Shown here: one piece after another, positions 34,351-46,584 of the stretch
Position numbering within the stretch: the stretch's first letter is position 1
Layout: the number at the start of each line of letters is the position of its first letter
Assembly: GCF_030253575.1 (NCBI RefSeq)
Contig: NC_080561.1
Location: forward strand, 34,991,564-35,055,563
Reading direction: 5' to 3'
Length of the DNA stretch: 64,000 bases
Source of the DNA: Rhododendron vialii
Lineage: Eukaryota > Streptophyta > Magnoliopsida > Ericales > Ericaceae
Notes under the pieces: generated by a model
What the model was told of the DNA's origin: nothing
What the model saw: only the letters and a program-made list of their open reading frames with translations
Database searches by the model: none
Made by a program: the position numbers and the translations under genes

Positions 34351-36273
34351 ACAATTATCTATCTCACCATGGAGATCTTACCTCCTAAGTATAATCAGAT
34401 AATCCATTTGACTTCCCGAGACTTCCATCTAGAATGGGCGGTGATCAAGCGCCTCTTCCAAGTGGATTTCACCGGTTGTCGCCTGGGTATCCCAAAACAC
34501 GCACATAGTGTCCGACACTTAGACTATCCTTCTTACGGTGAACGCTTCCTTTCTGCCAGAACGAGACAAGCCCCAACGCAACTATGCTTTACGAAATTCA
34601 TGATTTCCCTTCTTCAAATAACATTGGGTGACGTCGACGGTCAACACAATCCTTTGGTCAGCCCTCCGCAGTTAGCAATCTTTGACGATCTTTACCTTTC
34701 TCTTTTCGGTCATTCTCCCTCGAGCTTCCAACTATCGTTGGCGAATCGAATTAATTGTTTTAGCGGGTCCATAACACAAGCCAATCCTTCTAAAGGCCGC
34801 ACCAAATTTTCACTCTAGGTTGGGTCATTCTATATTACGAGAAGGATTCGATTCGTCATCTCAAATGAAACGAATAAGCTACAAAACTCAAGCAGCATTA
34901 ATCAAGAATTTGAAGAACAGCAATAGGGCATCTGAAATTTAGAGAGCACTTGGAATCTTTACGGCGGTTCGGCAACAAACTCGAAGTACCTATTTATGCC
35001 AACTCACGAAATTTGAAGTGACAGGTCATAACTCTCTTATTGCTTTACAAGTCAGAGGAGTCAACGGATAACATTTTTCAAACGAAAGATTTCGATATTA
35101 TGAATAAGTTCCAGGTAATGAGACTGATCTCGCGCAAACCAATTGATCCAAAATAGGAAATTTTCCATACTAGAAATGAGTAGAACTTTCAACAATTTGA
35201 GACTAAGCATCACAAGATGAATCATGTGCCTCCAGAATCGAGGAACCACGACAGAGTAAAATACCATTGAAAGTAATTTCCACAATTGAATTTGTATTGA
35301 ACGGTGTCAATGAATAGACATCAATAGATATGTCACCACAAGATTTGACTCCAACAATGGAAATTCGAACCAACCAAATAGGCAAGGGCAAACAAATAGA
35401 TACAAAGAGGATATGAGTTCAAATCATATGACTTCTTAGTCATGGGACCACAATGAATGATGGCCCAAGCAGGCAATGATGGGTACAAGGTCTAAATTTT
35501 GATAGTGTTAACGAATTTGTATTTCATACGGTACATAGCTAAAGGTTGGGTTCAACAGATTGATGTTGCAAATTAAATACTCATATGGAATAACGGTTAT
35601 AAGCAAACGACGAAAATGATAATCGCATCAAGGAAATCTAAACTGACCAATGAAAACTTATCTCAAGCAGGATGATGTCAAATAAGACCTCGAATAGGGA
35701 ACGAGAAACACTTGTCAAATTTGATAGCAACAGTGTCATAAGATACTTCGCTATAAGAATTTAAATATGCCCAAGAAAAGTTAGGAAGGGATCGCATGAC
35801 AATTGACTCAAATACTGAGAATTATAACGGGTCATCCACCCACTGGATTTCATGGAAGAATAAATTACGATACAATTCTGGCAATATTCAGCTCGGCCAA
35901 TGAAAGATGGTAATAAAAGAAACAACTCTTCTAAACTCACATTTGAGATGTCACCAATCATCATGGATACAAACAATCCCTGTCCAAATCAGACCAAATC
36001 TCGATATAAGCAATTTAAAGAGGTCAAAGACAACACTTCAATACGGAATGATTAACCTCTAATCTCGGCAAATATGATCTATCGATATTTCTCAACACGC
36101 GTGGACTAAGATTTCTTATTTTCTATTCCAAACATGGACAAGAATAGGATTCTCAATGAGTGAAATGCTTCCAAATCAAAAGTATTGTAGAGAATGAGTA
36201 GCACAACTAGGAATAAATGATACCTCAAACAAGTGACGCTTCTAAGAGCTAGAGAATAAGGGGGGGTGGTAGT

Positions 36274-36813
36274 TTAGCGGCGGAACTGCATCTGTTGCTG
36301 TTTCGACGTATGTGTTTCCTGCTGCATCGAGCTCGACTCACCATGTACTCCTAATCCCCGAGGACAATTCCTTGCCATGTGGCCACGTTCACCGCAAGTA
36401 TAACAAGATCCCCCACGCCGTGGACATTGAGAACGAATATGGCCAAACTGACGACATCGATAACACATAGTCTGACACTTGAGAAGAGCTCTTGGAGTCC
36501 CGATATAAAGAGGTGGCTTAAAGCCCTGCTGGTCCTGAGTAAAGTGATTTAATACTCTAGGTTTCTGCCTTCCTGAACTCTCAACACTCTTAGAAGATGA
36601 TTTTGTGCTAACGACTCGATGCCTAATTTCTCCCACATTCACACCACCTTGCGCACCTTCCAGTGTCTCGACACCTTTTCCGCACTCAGCAATCTCAGGA
36701 AACATCGCTTCATCCCTGGTACATTGACTCACTTCATTCTCCCCGTTTGCACTACAGCCCTGGTGCTCACGATCCCCAGTCTCACCACACCTATCTCCAC
36801 GTCTCGAAGACAT
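36274..36813 (-). mobile_element. gag remnant with two CCHC zinc knuckles
   Basis: Minus strand carries CYRCRQFGHIRSQC and CYTCGERGHMARNC, two retroviral-type zinc knuckles, with an acidic/Gly-rich stretch before them. It lies on the primer-binding-site side as expected. The N-terminal capsid part is not recognisable, so this is a partial gag. Confidence 0.8.
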
Positions 36814-37063
36814 CCTACTATGGAAGCATAAGAAATGAAATCATCAACATTAGCCACCTAATTATGTGCTACAGGTCTCCAACCTTTCCAACCGAAGTCA
36901 ACAACTTTGTGCCACTCTATGTGATATATATATGCAATGTCACATCGACATACTGACTCTTCATGCAAGCACACATGTGATTTTTGTAAAAAGATGCATC
37001 GATTTTTTTGAACCCATGAGACCAAAAGTCTCCCCACGGTCTCGAGGTGTTCTAAACTTATGC

Positions 37064-37076
37064 TTTGATACCAAGT
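37064..37076 (-). promoter_or_regulatory. Primer-binding site of the gypsy fossil
   Basis: Minus strand ACTTGGTATCAAAGC follows the 5' LTR end. TGGTATCA is complementary to the 3' end of initiator tRNA-Met, the usual primer for this family. Confidence 0.8.
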
Positions 37077-39833
37077 TGTCACGCCCTCGATTTTCAACAT
37101 AATTAAGTAATACATTTCAATAAAAGAGAAACCTCGCATATCATATACGTTACCCAAATGAGTTTCCCACCTGTTTAATTTACAAACAAGTCCTTAAGTT
37201 TAGATAATTACAACTTTAGTCAAAAGAAAATTCAGTAATAATTAGTTACAAAACCACCTTTAACAAAATGAGATCTTCACAAAGATGACGAAATAACCAG
37301 TGATGTCAGCTTCCAAAAGTCTTTTACTGTCAAGCACATAATGCATGCAATCTATTGCCCGGCATCAGAACCTGAAAAGAAAGATTTGGTTGAGCTACAC
37401 TAGCCCAGTAGAAAATTCTAAACTCAAGCTATATGCAATTTGAATGAACCATGCACCGAGAATGAATGAGTACTGACAGATACGCCTATACCACAAATGA
37501 CTACCAACAAGCTGCGAATTATCGCCTAAGAGTCCTAGACTTCACATCAATGTCACTAGCCGTTTACTTCTTTAACTAGTTACATTATTAAACTCACGTC
37601 ATCTCACACTTGTCTATAATCAAATCAAAACATCTTATTATTCTCCGTATGATAGTACAATCTTTCTCGTGTCCACATTGATCTTCATTAAATCCCTTAA
37701 TTGCAAAACCTTTCTTTTCCTTTAATCCGGTATTTCCCATCAAATAATCACTAGGGTCACCTCGGGTCTAGTTCCCTCGAGCGCAGGGTCACCCCGAGTC
37801 TTTTCCCTCAATAACAATAATCAGGTGGGGTCACCTTGGGTCTAGTTCCCTCGAGCGCAGGGTCACCCCAAGTCTTTTCCTCCAATAATATGAATCAGTT
37901 GGGTCACCTCGGGTCTAGTTCCCTCGAGCGCAGGGTCACCCCGAGTCTTTTCCCTCAATAACGACCACTTGGGTCACCTTTCACACTTTTCACAATCGAC
38001 ATCATTTCATAATCAATTTCATCATCCCTTTAACGGTTATACCACTGAATTTTAATTAATCATTACGTGACTCCACAAATATACATGTTCATGCCTTTTC
38101 ATTAATTTAGCCATTCACATTTGACATAGCATACTAAGCCCGTACATATAATCCTACCATACTTTATCCGTTAGTTTCTACACTTGAGCCTCATAGAGAG
38201 AGTGTCAAAAGGATTAAAAGGCTTGACGAGTCGAGAGGACACGAGTTATTTCCTCATTTCAAACAATTCTTTCTCACATCAATTTTCACTTCAAGCATTC
38301 CAAACAATCTACCAATCTACCACGTTGACTACATCTCAAACCGTTCCTAACTGTCATCCATATCAAGACTCGGACTAATTAATTATTACACGCCTATTCC
38401 TTTAAGTACACCATAACCTCACGCGTCCTCACCGTACCTCTAAGTACATTTCCCGTACCTTCACACGCCACATATTAACCCATGACTAGACTTTACGATG
38501 CCTGATCATCTAGTTTCTATACTTGGAGTCCGTAAAAGCATGTACTAAACGAATCTAAGAAATTTACGAATCGAGAGAGGGAACGGATTGCAACACTACT
38601 CATCGAATCCCTAGACATGTTCACTCTAGTCCATTGGATGCCACTCTAAGTGAGAAATGAGTAATACTCATCAAAACACTTGGAAGAATACACAAACAAG
38701 CTCATTAGAGTCGATGAGAGGCTTTGACATGCAAGTTGAAAGATATAGGAAAGCAGCTGAAAGATACTGCAGCAGCTCAAATAAGCAGGTGAAAGCAGGT
38801 GAAACTTCTAGTCTCCTACCGGTAGGCAAGCAAGTCCTACCGGTAGAACTTGAAAACAGAAAGGCTAACATTCCGATAAAACCTAGACCTACCGGTAGGT
38901 GAACAAGTCCTACCGGTGGAGTTAACCGGTAGGCAAGCAAGTCCTACCGGTAGAACTTGAAAACAGAAAGGCTAACATTCCGATAAAACCTAGACCTACC
39001 GGTAGGTGAACAAGTCCTACCGGTAGAAACTCCAATTCACGCAACCTACCGGTAGGCAAGCAAGTCCTACCGGTAGAACTTGGAAACAGAAAGGTCAACA
39101 TTCAAATTCGAGCGTGACCTACCGGTAGGCAGGAAATTCCTACCGGTAGAAGTTCGATACATTGAGCAGCTTTTGAGCTGCTGCTGTACGTTTGAGCTGG
39201 TTGACAAAATTTCTCAATCGTTCTACCGGTAGGGTAAAAGCTCCTACCGGTAGGAGGAGTTACTTACAGACGATTTCAACAGATTTCGACAGAAAATTTT
39301 AAGTTTCGATCCAATCTCAACGACAACCAATACCAGCTCGAATAAGGCATAAAAACACTCAAATAGCATATAAAGTGAGGTAGAATTCCCTACCTCGAAG
39401 TCGGAGCACGAAACCCAAGAAGTTACAAGCCCTAGCTTTCCGAAAACCTTGTTCCAACCGGAATACAACTTCTCCGAGCTCGAACCGGAGCGATACGGAC
39501 CACAATACACGAGTAGAAGATGGAATGGAGGTTATTTGTTGTGGGTTTTGAATTTAGAGGTGAGTTTTTGGGTGAGGGAGTGAGAGAGGTAGAGAGAGCC
39601 GAGAGAGAGAACGGGAGAGAGAATGGGATGGGGTTTTGGGAATTATTTTCCCCTGGCACACACACACTTATACACACATGCACCTTATCACACTAACACC
39701 CACATATTTTAAACTCTTGCACATTGACCCACAATTAAAATAAACTCAATCAATTTCACATTTTATTTTATTATTATTTTTTTTTTTTTATAAAATGTTC
39801 AAATAATATCCGAAAAAAATACGGGTCCTTACA
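37077..39833 (-). repeat. 5' LTR of the gypsy fossil
   Basis: 2,757 bp, near-identical to the 3' LTR. It is longer by 107 bp, fully explained by one extra tandem copy of a CTACCGGTAG-containing segment near 38915-39025. Confidence 0.9.
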
Positions 39834-39838
39834 TGCTC

Positions 39839-40581
39839 TACTACTAGATGACAAACGGAGTACATTCTATGAACATATTAACGACACATCACATAGCACT
39901 CAATATGTCATTAACAAATTATTGGTGATATTTTATTTTATTTTTTTTACGTGTTGAGTCATCGTTTTCTTCTTGACAAAGCGACATGGCTTATCACATT
40001 GGTATGGATTTTGTAAGAGTCATAAAATAAGGCTTCAAAAAGGGCTAGCCAAGGGTTGAGCCTTAAAAGCTGGAGCATTTGGTCACCTGCTCCTACTCCA
40101 AAATAGGCAAAAAATATTACTAATGGATTAAATGACCGCTATTATATCCCTCCACAACAGCCACACTGAAACATCCACAAAAGAGTTACTATTATTGAAG
40201 GATTGGACAAAATATGGGCCATGTTGAAAGCTTGCCAATTCTTTTTACACATTTGCGTCTAGAATCATTAGATGCACATGAACCATCATGCAACTAATAG
40301 TTTCTGATGTTGAGTGTGATTGTGCAAATAAAATTCTCTTTTAAAATTGTGCAATTAAACTTTTTGATTGGACGAATGACTAGATTCATGATCTAATCTA
40401 GGGGTGCACACCAGCCGAGTAGCCCACCCAACCCAGCCCCTTTTTTTTTTGCATTAGGAAAAAACATTTAAGCTTATAGGGTTGGAATGAGTTGAAATTT
40501 TCAGCCCGTTTAGTAAATAGGGTTTGAAAAAATTCCTTAAGGTTCAGCCCGATAAAAATAAAATAAATATTTTTTAATATG

Positions 40582-40619
<38 letters not shown>

Positions 40620-40630
40620 TTAGGTTCCGG
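39839..40630. other. Intergenic DNA, no gene recognised
   Basis: AT-rich. Ends in an AT/GA microsatellite (about 40580-40618) abutting the next foldback element. Confidence 0.4.
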
Positions 40631-40633
40631 TGA

Positions 40634-40955
40634 GGGATCCCTCATTTTAATAAAATGAGGGACTCCCCTTCCTGATTGAATTTCGATGATCCGAGCCGCT
40701 CAAAGTGATCAGAACGTGATTTTAAGGGTCTTTGTGAGAAATCAGCAAAAAAAATGACCAGGAAGGGCTTCATCCGAGCAGTTTTCATTGAACAGTTCAA
40801 AAAAAACTGCTCGGATGACGCCCTTCCCGGTCATTTTTTTTGCTGATTTCTACCGGAGACCCTTAAAATTACGTTCTGCACACATTGAACGGTTCGGATT
40901 TTCAAAATTTGATTGGGAAATGAAAGTCTCTCATTTTAACAAAATGAGGGATCCC
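40634..40955. mobile_element. Foldback element (MITE)
   Basis: About 320 bp, almost one perfect hairpin. The ends read GGGATCCCTCATTTTA... and ...AAAATGAGGGATCCC. The centre has caaaaaaaatgaccaggaag against cttcccggtcattttttttg and gaacagttc at the turn (near 40795). Each end itself holds a small palindrome. It sits between TA-repeat tracts, so the target duplication cannot be read. Confidence 0.7.
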
Positions 40956-41246
40956 ATATATATATATATATATGGTTGACCATGTTCCCGAAAAAAAAGA
41001 TACTTTCGAGAAACGACGAAGTTCTGTGATCTACATGAAATGTTGTGAAGAAGTGTGATTTTACAAGAGACACCCGAGAGAAGTTTTTGCATGATATGGT
41101 TTTATGGATGTTGGAGAGTTCCAACTTTTTGAGCATTTTAAATGTGTTTTGTGGAGACAATTGTTAGAACTTTTATAGGTATATCTTAATAGTAGTGTGA
41201 GAACTTAGAACTATAAGTCTAATTATTTCGGTTGTGAATTAATTAA

Positions 41247-41429
41247 CTAGTGCTAACCCGTGCCTACGGCACTACGCATTCCAGTTGAAATGGGATGGCA
41301 GTTGTGTGATTTAGATGAAACCATGGGCACTTAACCGGGAAGTGGGAGGATGCACTACAGCCTTTGGATCAAATGAATCTAAGCCGTTCTAACAACTTGT
41401 CCCCACACCCTTCTGTTTTATAATAGAGA
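41247..41429 (-). mobile_element. Miniature Helitron-like element
   Basis: On the minus strand it begins A|TCTCTATTATAAAACAG and ends with a short hairpin (GTGCCGTAGGCAC) followed by GGGTTAGCACTAG|T. The TC start, CTAG end with a hairpin about 10 bases inside, and the A...T insertion site are the Helitron signature. 183 bp, no coding part. A 40-base stretch just to its right (41480-41590) is directly duplicated. Confidence 0.6.
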
Positions 41430-41813
41430 TGATCGTTACGGTAATTTACATTTGGTACACAATACTTTGGAAAAATAAACGGACTTATTGGACGAGTTTG
41501 AAAAATAAAATTTAAATTGGACAGAGCTTGTGATTATTAATTTGGACGAGTTTGAAAAATAAAATTTAAATTGGACAGAGCTTTGTGATTATTAATTGAA
41601 GCCCGATTATTTATTGGTCGGACTTGGGTGCGAGCGAGTCCGTTATTGTGTAGTGTAAGCTCGGCCCGAACCCCGGCCCGGCCTGAGGCCTGATGCTTGT
41701 GCAGCCCTAATCCGATCTAATGCTTTTGTCCCTATTCGCAAAGCCAAGACCTTCCATCTATCTACACTTCGCAGTTTGCACTCTCTCTCTCTCTCATCTT
41801 CACACCTGCACTG

Positions 41814-44800
41814 ATGTCTCTCCCAACGCCTACCGATCGGCCATCAAAGCCGTTCACATGGAAGATTGAAAACTTCTCGAAGCGGAAAACTAAGAAGCTC
41901 TACTCCGACACCTTCTACTCCGGCGGATACGAATGGTACTTTTTTGTCCTTCACTATTTTCTCTATCTATTGCTCATACATGGTCTTGACCTTTAATTCG
42001 TTTATAACCCTCAAACCATCTCCAATCCTTACCATTTTTTTTCTACCCGAACCCATAATCCGAGTAAAAACGCTAAGAATCCTGCTGTTTATTGTTTTCT
42101 AGTTTCTGTCGTTGAACTTCAGTTGTTTGTGAATCCCAAGGGGTTGGCGTAGTGGTTAAGGCCTAGGACTTAGGTTTGTTTCCTCCTAAGGTCTCAAGTT
42201 CGGAACCTCTCTCAGGTGCTATCAACTCATTTGTAGCCATCCATTCAGAGCATTACTTTCAGTTGTTTATGCCCAGTTTAGGTTTGGTAGTCTGCGTGGT
42301 GTTTGTTTTGGTTGTATTTCAAGGCCATCCCCTTGATTCTTTTGTTGGGTTATTAATAAGATTTGTTCCAAAGAAAAAGAAGCACTAAAAATCCGGCCTT
42401 TACCCTTTTTTTCATTTAAACTCAAAAATTGAGTAAAAACCTTTAAAACCAAGCCCACTCCTTGACTCAATCCTATACTAATTTGAGTTTTACTCAAATT
42501 TTTATTCAAATCAATGGGAGTCTCAAATTTTTACTCATATTTTGCAAGGCTATTTCTCCCTCTCAAGTTTACAATCATGCCATTAATGAGGATTTTACTC
42601 AAATTTATGTTTAGATTGTAGTTCGTCCATTGGAGTGTTTTATACCAATTACCAAATGAAGATTTTACTCAAATTGTAGTAAAAATAAATAAATAAATGA
42701 GTAAGGGCAGGAGATGCTCTAATGGCATACTTTTTGCCTACCCTTTTTGAGTTTTACCCAAACGAGGGGTAACTCAAATCCAAACCCTTTTTTATCAACA
42801 TCTCTTTTCACTTTCTTATTATTTACATATGTGACATTTTGACCCAAATTTTGGAGAGAGAACATGAAAAAACAAAAAAGAAGGGGCATACACTAATAAA
42901 TTTTTGACCCAAATTTTTATCCAAATTGGCTGTCGGTATTTACTGTTTTTTGAGTGTTGTGGGTGCAGGCGGGTGCTCATATATCCGAAGGGGAACAATG
43001 TCGAATATTTGTCGCTGTATTTGGATGTCGGGGATTTGGCGACGTTGCCGTATGGGTGGACTAGATACGCCCAATTCAGCATATCCGTGATCAATCAAAG
43101 TCATAACACATTGACAGTGAGGAAAGGTAAGGTTTTGTGGTGTTTCTATGCTAATTCATTTGATTGTACTACTATTAGACTGCATTTCCCCTGAATTTTG
43201 TCATCAGCATTTTTGTTAGTTTGCTTTGTCAAATCTTGTGCGTTAGTAATTCATTTGATGAGAGGAACCCAAAAAAAAATTGCAAAATTTTATATCCAAA
43301 AGCAAAAAAAAAAAAAAAATGACACTAAAGATCAAAAAAGGTTGATATTGTAGTTTGGCCTTTTCTGGATTTTTAAACTTCGATCCATATTTTCATACCT
43401 TTTTTTTTAATTTCTCTCATCAAAACAAATCATTATTCTAAAATTTTGACGAAAAGCTAACAAAAAATTCTACACATTAAAAAGAACACCAACAATACCA
43501 ACTGCCTTGAAGAATGATTTATTTAGGGGAACCTCTCCACTCTCTCTTAATGTTATGTTTCCTGTGTCTTTTACACGATTGCATATTTATCTCTTTAACA
43601 AACCAAGTACTTGATCTCATTAGCTTGTTACATAAACGAAATAAAGCAGCAAACATGTTTATGATTGGTAAGAGTTCAGACCAAGCTTAAGCCATGTTTG
43701 GTTTACATGTCTTATGTGCTTATTTTGAGTCCGATGCACCCAAAATAAGACAATAGGACAGGATAACCAAACAAGCCCTTAGAAAAACTCAGTACGATAA
43801 ACTTATACCCTTAAAAAAGCCAGTCGCTTGAGCTTGACTTGTGATTGGCTCGATTACCAGTCGGCTCATTCACAGCCCTATTTGTATGACTAGAGTACAT
43901 AGAAAAATTATTTAGTAGGATGAACTTCTATGTATATGAGATCATTTGTCCTTCCAATATTCATTTTCAGAAGTAAATATTACTATGTTACTCATGGGAA
44001 AATGCGGAATACCTTCTTCCTAAAGACTTTCGTCCCTGCAAATAGTAGATGGTATGCAAAAGACGAGTATCCATGGTTTCATTTTACAAATATATTGAAA
44101 TTGTAGTGATTCTGAGTAATATTGGACGAAGCAGTTACAGAATACTTGACCCTACCTAATTCTAAGTTAACCGAGTGATTTATCTATATTATCCAACCCC
44201 TAACTACCCAAAGCCCAACTGTGTGTTGACAAATTAACCGTTCTGCTTTTTGGAGGAGATACACCTAGTATGCCACTGCAAACTGATGCTGGTACATCAA
44301 CTTGCTACAGTTTTGATTTCAATTCCTAGAAATGTTTGATAGTCTAAGTCTTAGTTAGAATTATCTGCAATCTGAAATTGAGTGACAGATGCTTGATTTG
44401 GAGTTGTTCGGCATAATTTGTTCTTGAGCCAAATTAAAATCAACTTCAATGACGGTAGCTCAACCATGAAATATGGAGTTAGAGGCCAATGAGAGGCTAA
44501 GATGTTATGACAGCACTTTATAGGCAGAGAAACCAGACTAACGAAACAAAGATCCTTGAACAACTGTTGCAACCATATCAGCCTGCTGTAGCATTAGCTA
44601 AGCCTTTAACTCAGCTTCAGTGGAAGATCTTGCCACTGTTGTTATTTCTTGGTAGACCAAAACAGTACATGTTCCCCAGGAATACAAAAAAAAAATTAGC
44701 CACATCTGAATTTCTAACTGGAGCATCTATAGTTCAATCAGGATCTCAAAATGCTGAGAGAATAAGAGGGCCTTTGGAAAGCTGAAGTCCCGGGTTTAAA

Positions 44801-46525
44801 GTACCCTTCAAGTATCTCAAAATCCTTTTAACAGCAGTAAAGTGACTGAGATGTGCATGTGTTGACATCGGATATTGACTGAGAATGGGTCAGGTTTGGT
44901 TAATCTAATACTACCTCCGTCCCATAATATTTGTCCGGTTTGCAAAACGGAGATATAAAAATAATACAACTTTTGTAAGAAAAAATCAATTTTTTTTCAA
45001 CAATTCATTAGATATCGATGAGTTCTTTTAATTTATGAAAAAAGTTTGAATTTTTTCTTGAAAAAAGTGCATTATTTTTGAGTCTTCGTTTTGCGGACCG
45101 GACAAACAATTTGGGACGGAGGGAGTATATTATAAGGAACCTACAATGGTACTTTAAAATGCAGGATTCCACGTGATCATCCTTTTTCCCCTTAAGTTAA
45201 TTTTCATTGAAAACAACCAAACCAAAGAGCAAGAGCAACTGCATAGCCTTGAACCCAGAATACGGCTGAAGAACAAAAGAACAAAAACGAGACCTAACTC
45301 AGGACCCCATAATCCCAAGACTAGAAAAAAGCTAAAGCAAAGAGGGAAATATCTAGACAGAAGACTACAGCCTGCCGGTATCTAAGTTTTTTGAAATTTG
45401 GATAGACTCTCCACTCACAACAGATCCTCTTGTTTCCTGCAGTAGCAGCAAATCCTCTTGAAGATCAGCTGGCCCTCGCTCTTCTTGTTGTGGTAAATCC
45501 TCAAGTTCCTATCTCCCCAAACATGATAAACAGCAGCAGAGAAAGCTAGCTTGAAGACCTCTCCCTGAGTAGAGTTCCCCTTCAATGATATCCCACTCGA
45601 TAACGTTTGCCAAGTTCATAGGGGTTCTAGTCACTCCGCATTTATTTGGCAAAGAAGACCATATCCAGGCAGAGAGACATCACTCAGAGAACAACTGTCT
45701 GTGAGTCTCCTCCTTACCTGCACGAGAACACAATCTGCAGAATTTGTTACCCCCCATTTGGCTAACCTATCCTTATTGCACAATCTCCCTTGAAAGCAAG
45801 CCACTGGATTATAGCCCATGTTGGGATTTGGTGACCCAAACCAAACCAGTTTAATGCACCTAACAGGGGAACCATGTGATATAATAGGCTGCCATGCTCT
45901 CTGAACTGAATACAAACCAGAGCCGTATAGAGTCCACATTACCATCCTGGTTAGGAAGTTTGTCTATTGGGGTATTCTCGATAATCTACTGAGTAACATT
46001 GTTTCTAACTCTAAGCCATCTCCAACCCCCATCTATTCTAATATATAAAGGGAGAGCACCACTTTGGTGTCTCCCTTTTGTCATGTATTTTTCTTTTCCA
46101 AAAATGCCCTCTAAAAAAAACCAACACAATACAAAACAATTAACTATAAGCATATATTGGACATTTTATTTTAACAAAAAATACATTTGTAAAAAACTGA
46201 ATTGGTAACTACCCACCCTTATCACCACCCCTCAAATCACGTCAAAATCTTTGTCTCCCTACTCAATTGCAGTTCTGTTTTCTTTCACAATTCCACGCTC
46301 CAACGTCCGACGACCCTCCAAGACCATGCTCCAACGTCCGACGCCCTCTAAAACCAACACAATGCTTCTTCCTTCATCAATATCAATCTGGGAAGAAAAC
46401 CCAACATAGGTCCAATTTTGTGTGTTTCTTGAATCAACAACTACCATAGTGATCGTCAAGAAAAATAGGGAGGGATGTAAAGAGAAGAACGAAGAGACTT
46501 TAACCACCATCATCAATATCAATCT

Positions 46526-46584
<59 letters not shown>

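Larger units (their letters stand above)
31240..39838 (-). mobile_element. Non-autonomous Ty3/gypsy LTR retrotransposon fossil (with target duplication)
   Basis: The element spans 31245-39833 and lies in minus orientation. It is flanked by a perfect 5-base target duplication TGCTC (31240-31244 and 39834-39838). Parts in transcription order: 5' LTR (39833-37077), primer-binding site complementary to initiator tRNA-Met (TGGTATCAAAGC, just inside), a gag remnant with two zinc knuckles, a heavily reduced interior, a remnant of the pol C-terminus with the Tekay/Del-type ending (CGAGGACGAAATTTC), a polypurine tract (AAGGAGGGTAGGG), and the 3' LTR (33894-31245). No reverse transcriptase or integrase domain was recognised, so it is broken and non-autonomous. 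The LTRs look almost identical, so the insertion is recent. Confidence 0.9.

Noticed and set aside
34279-34818. 179-codon plus-strand frame inside the gypsy fossil
   Set aside because: It overlaps a recognised pol remnant on the opposite strand and shows no known family. I cannot separate it from chance.
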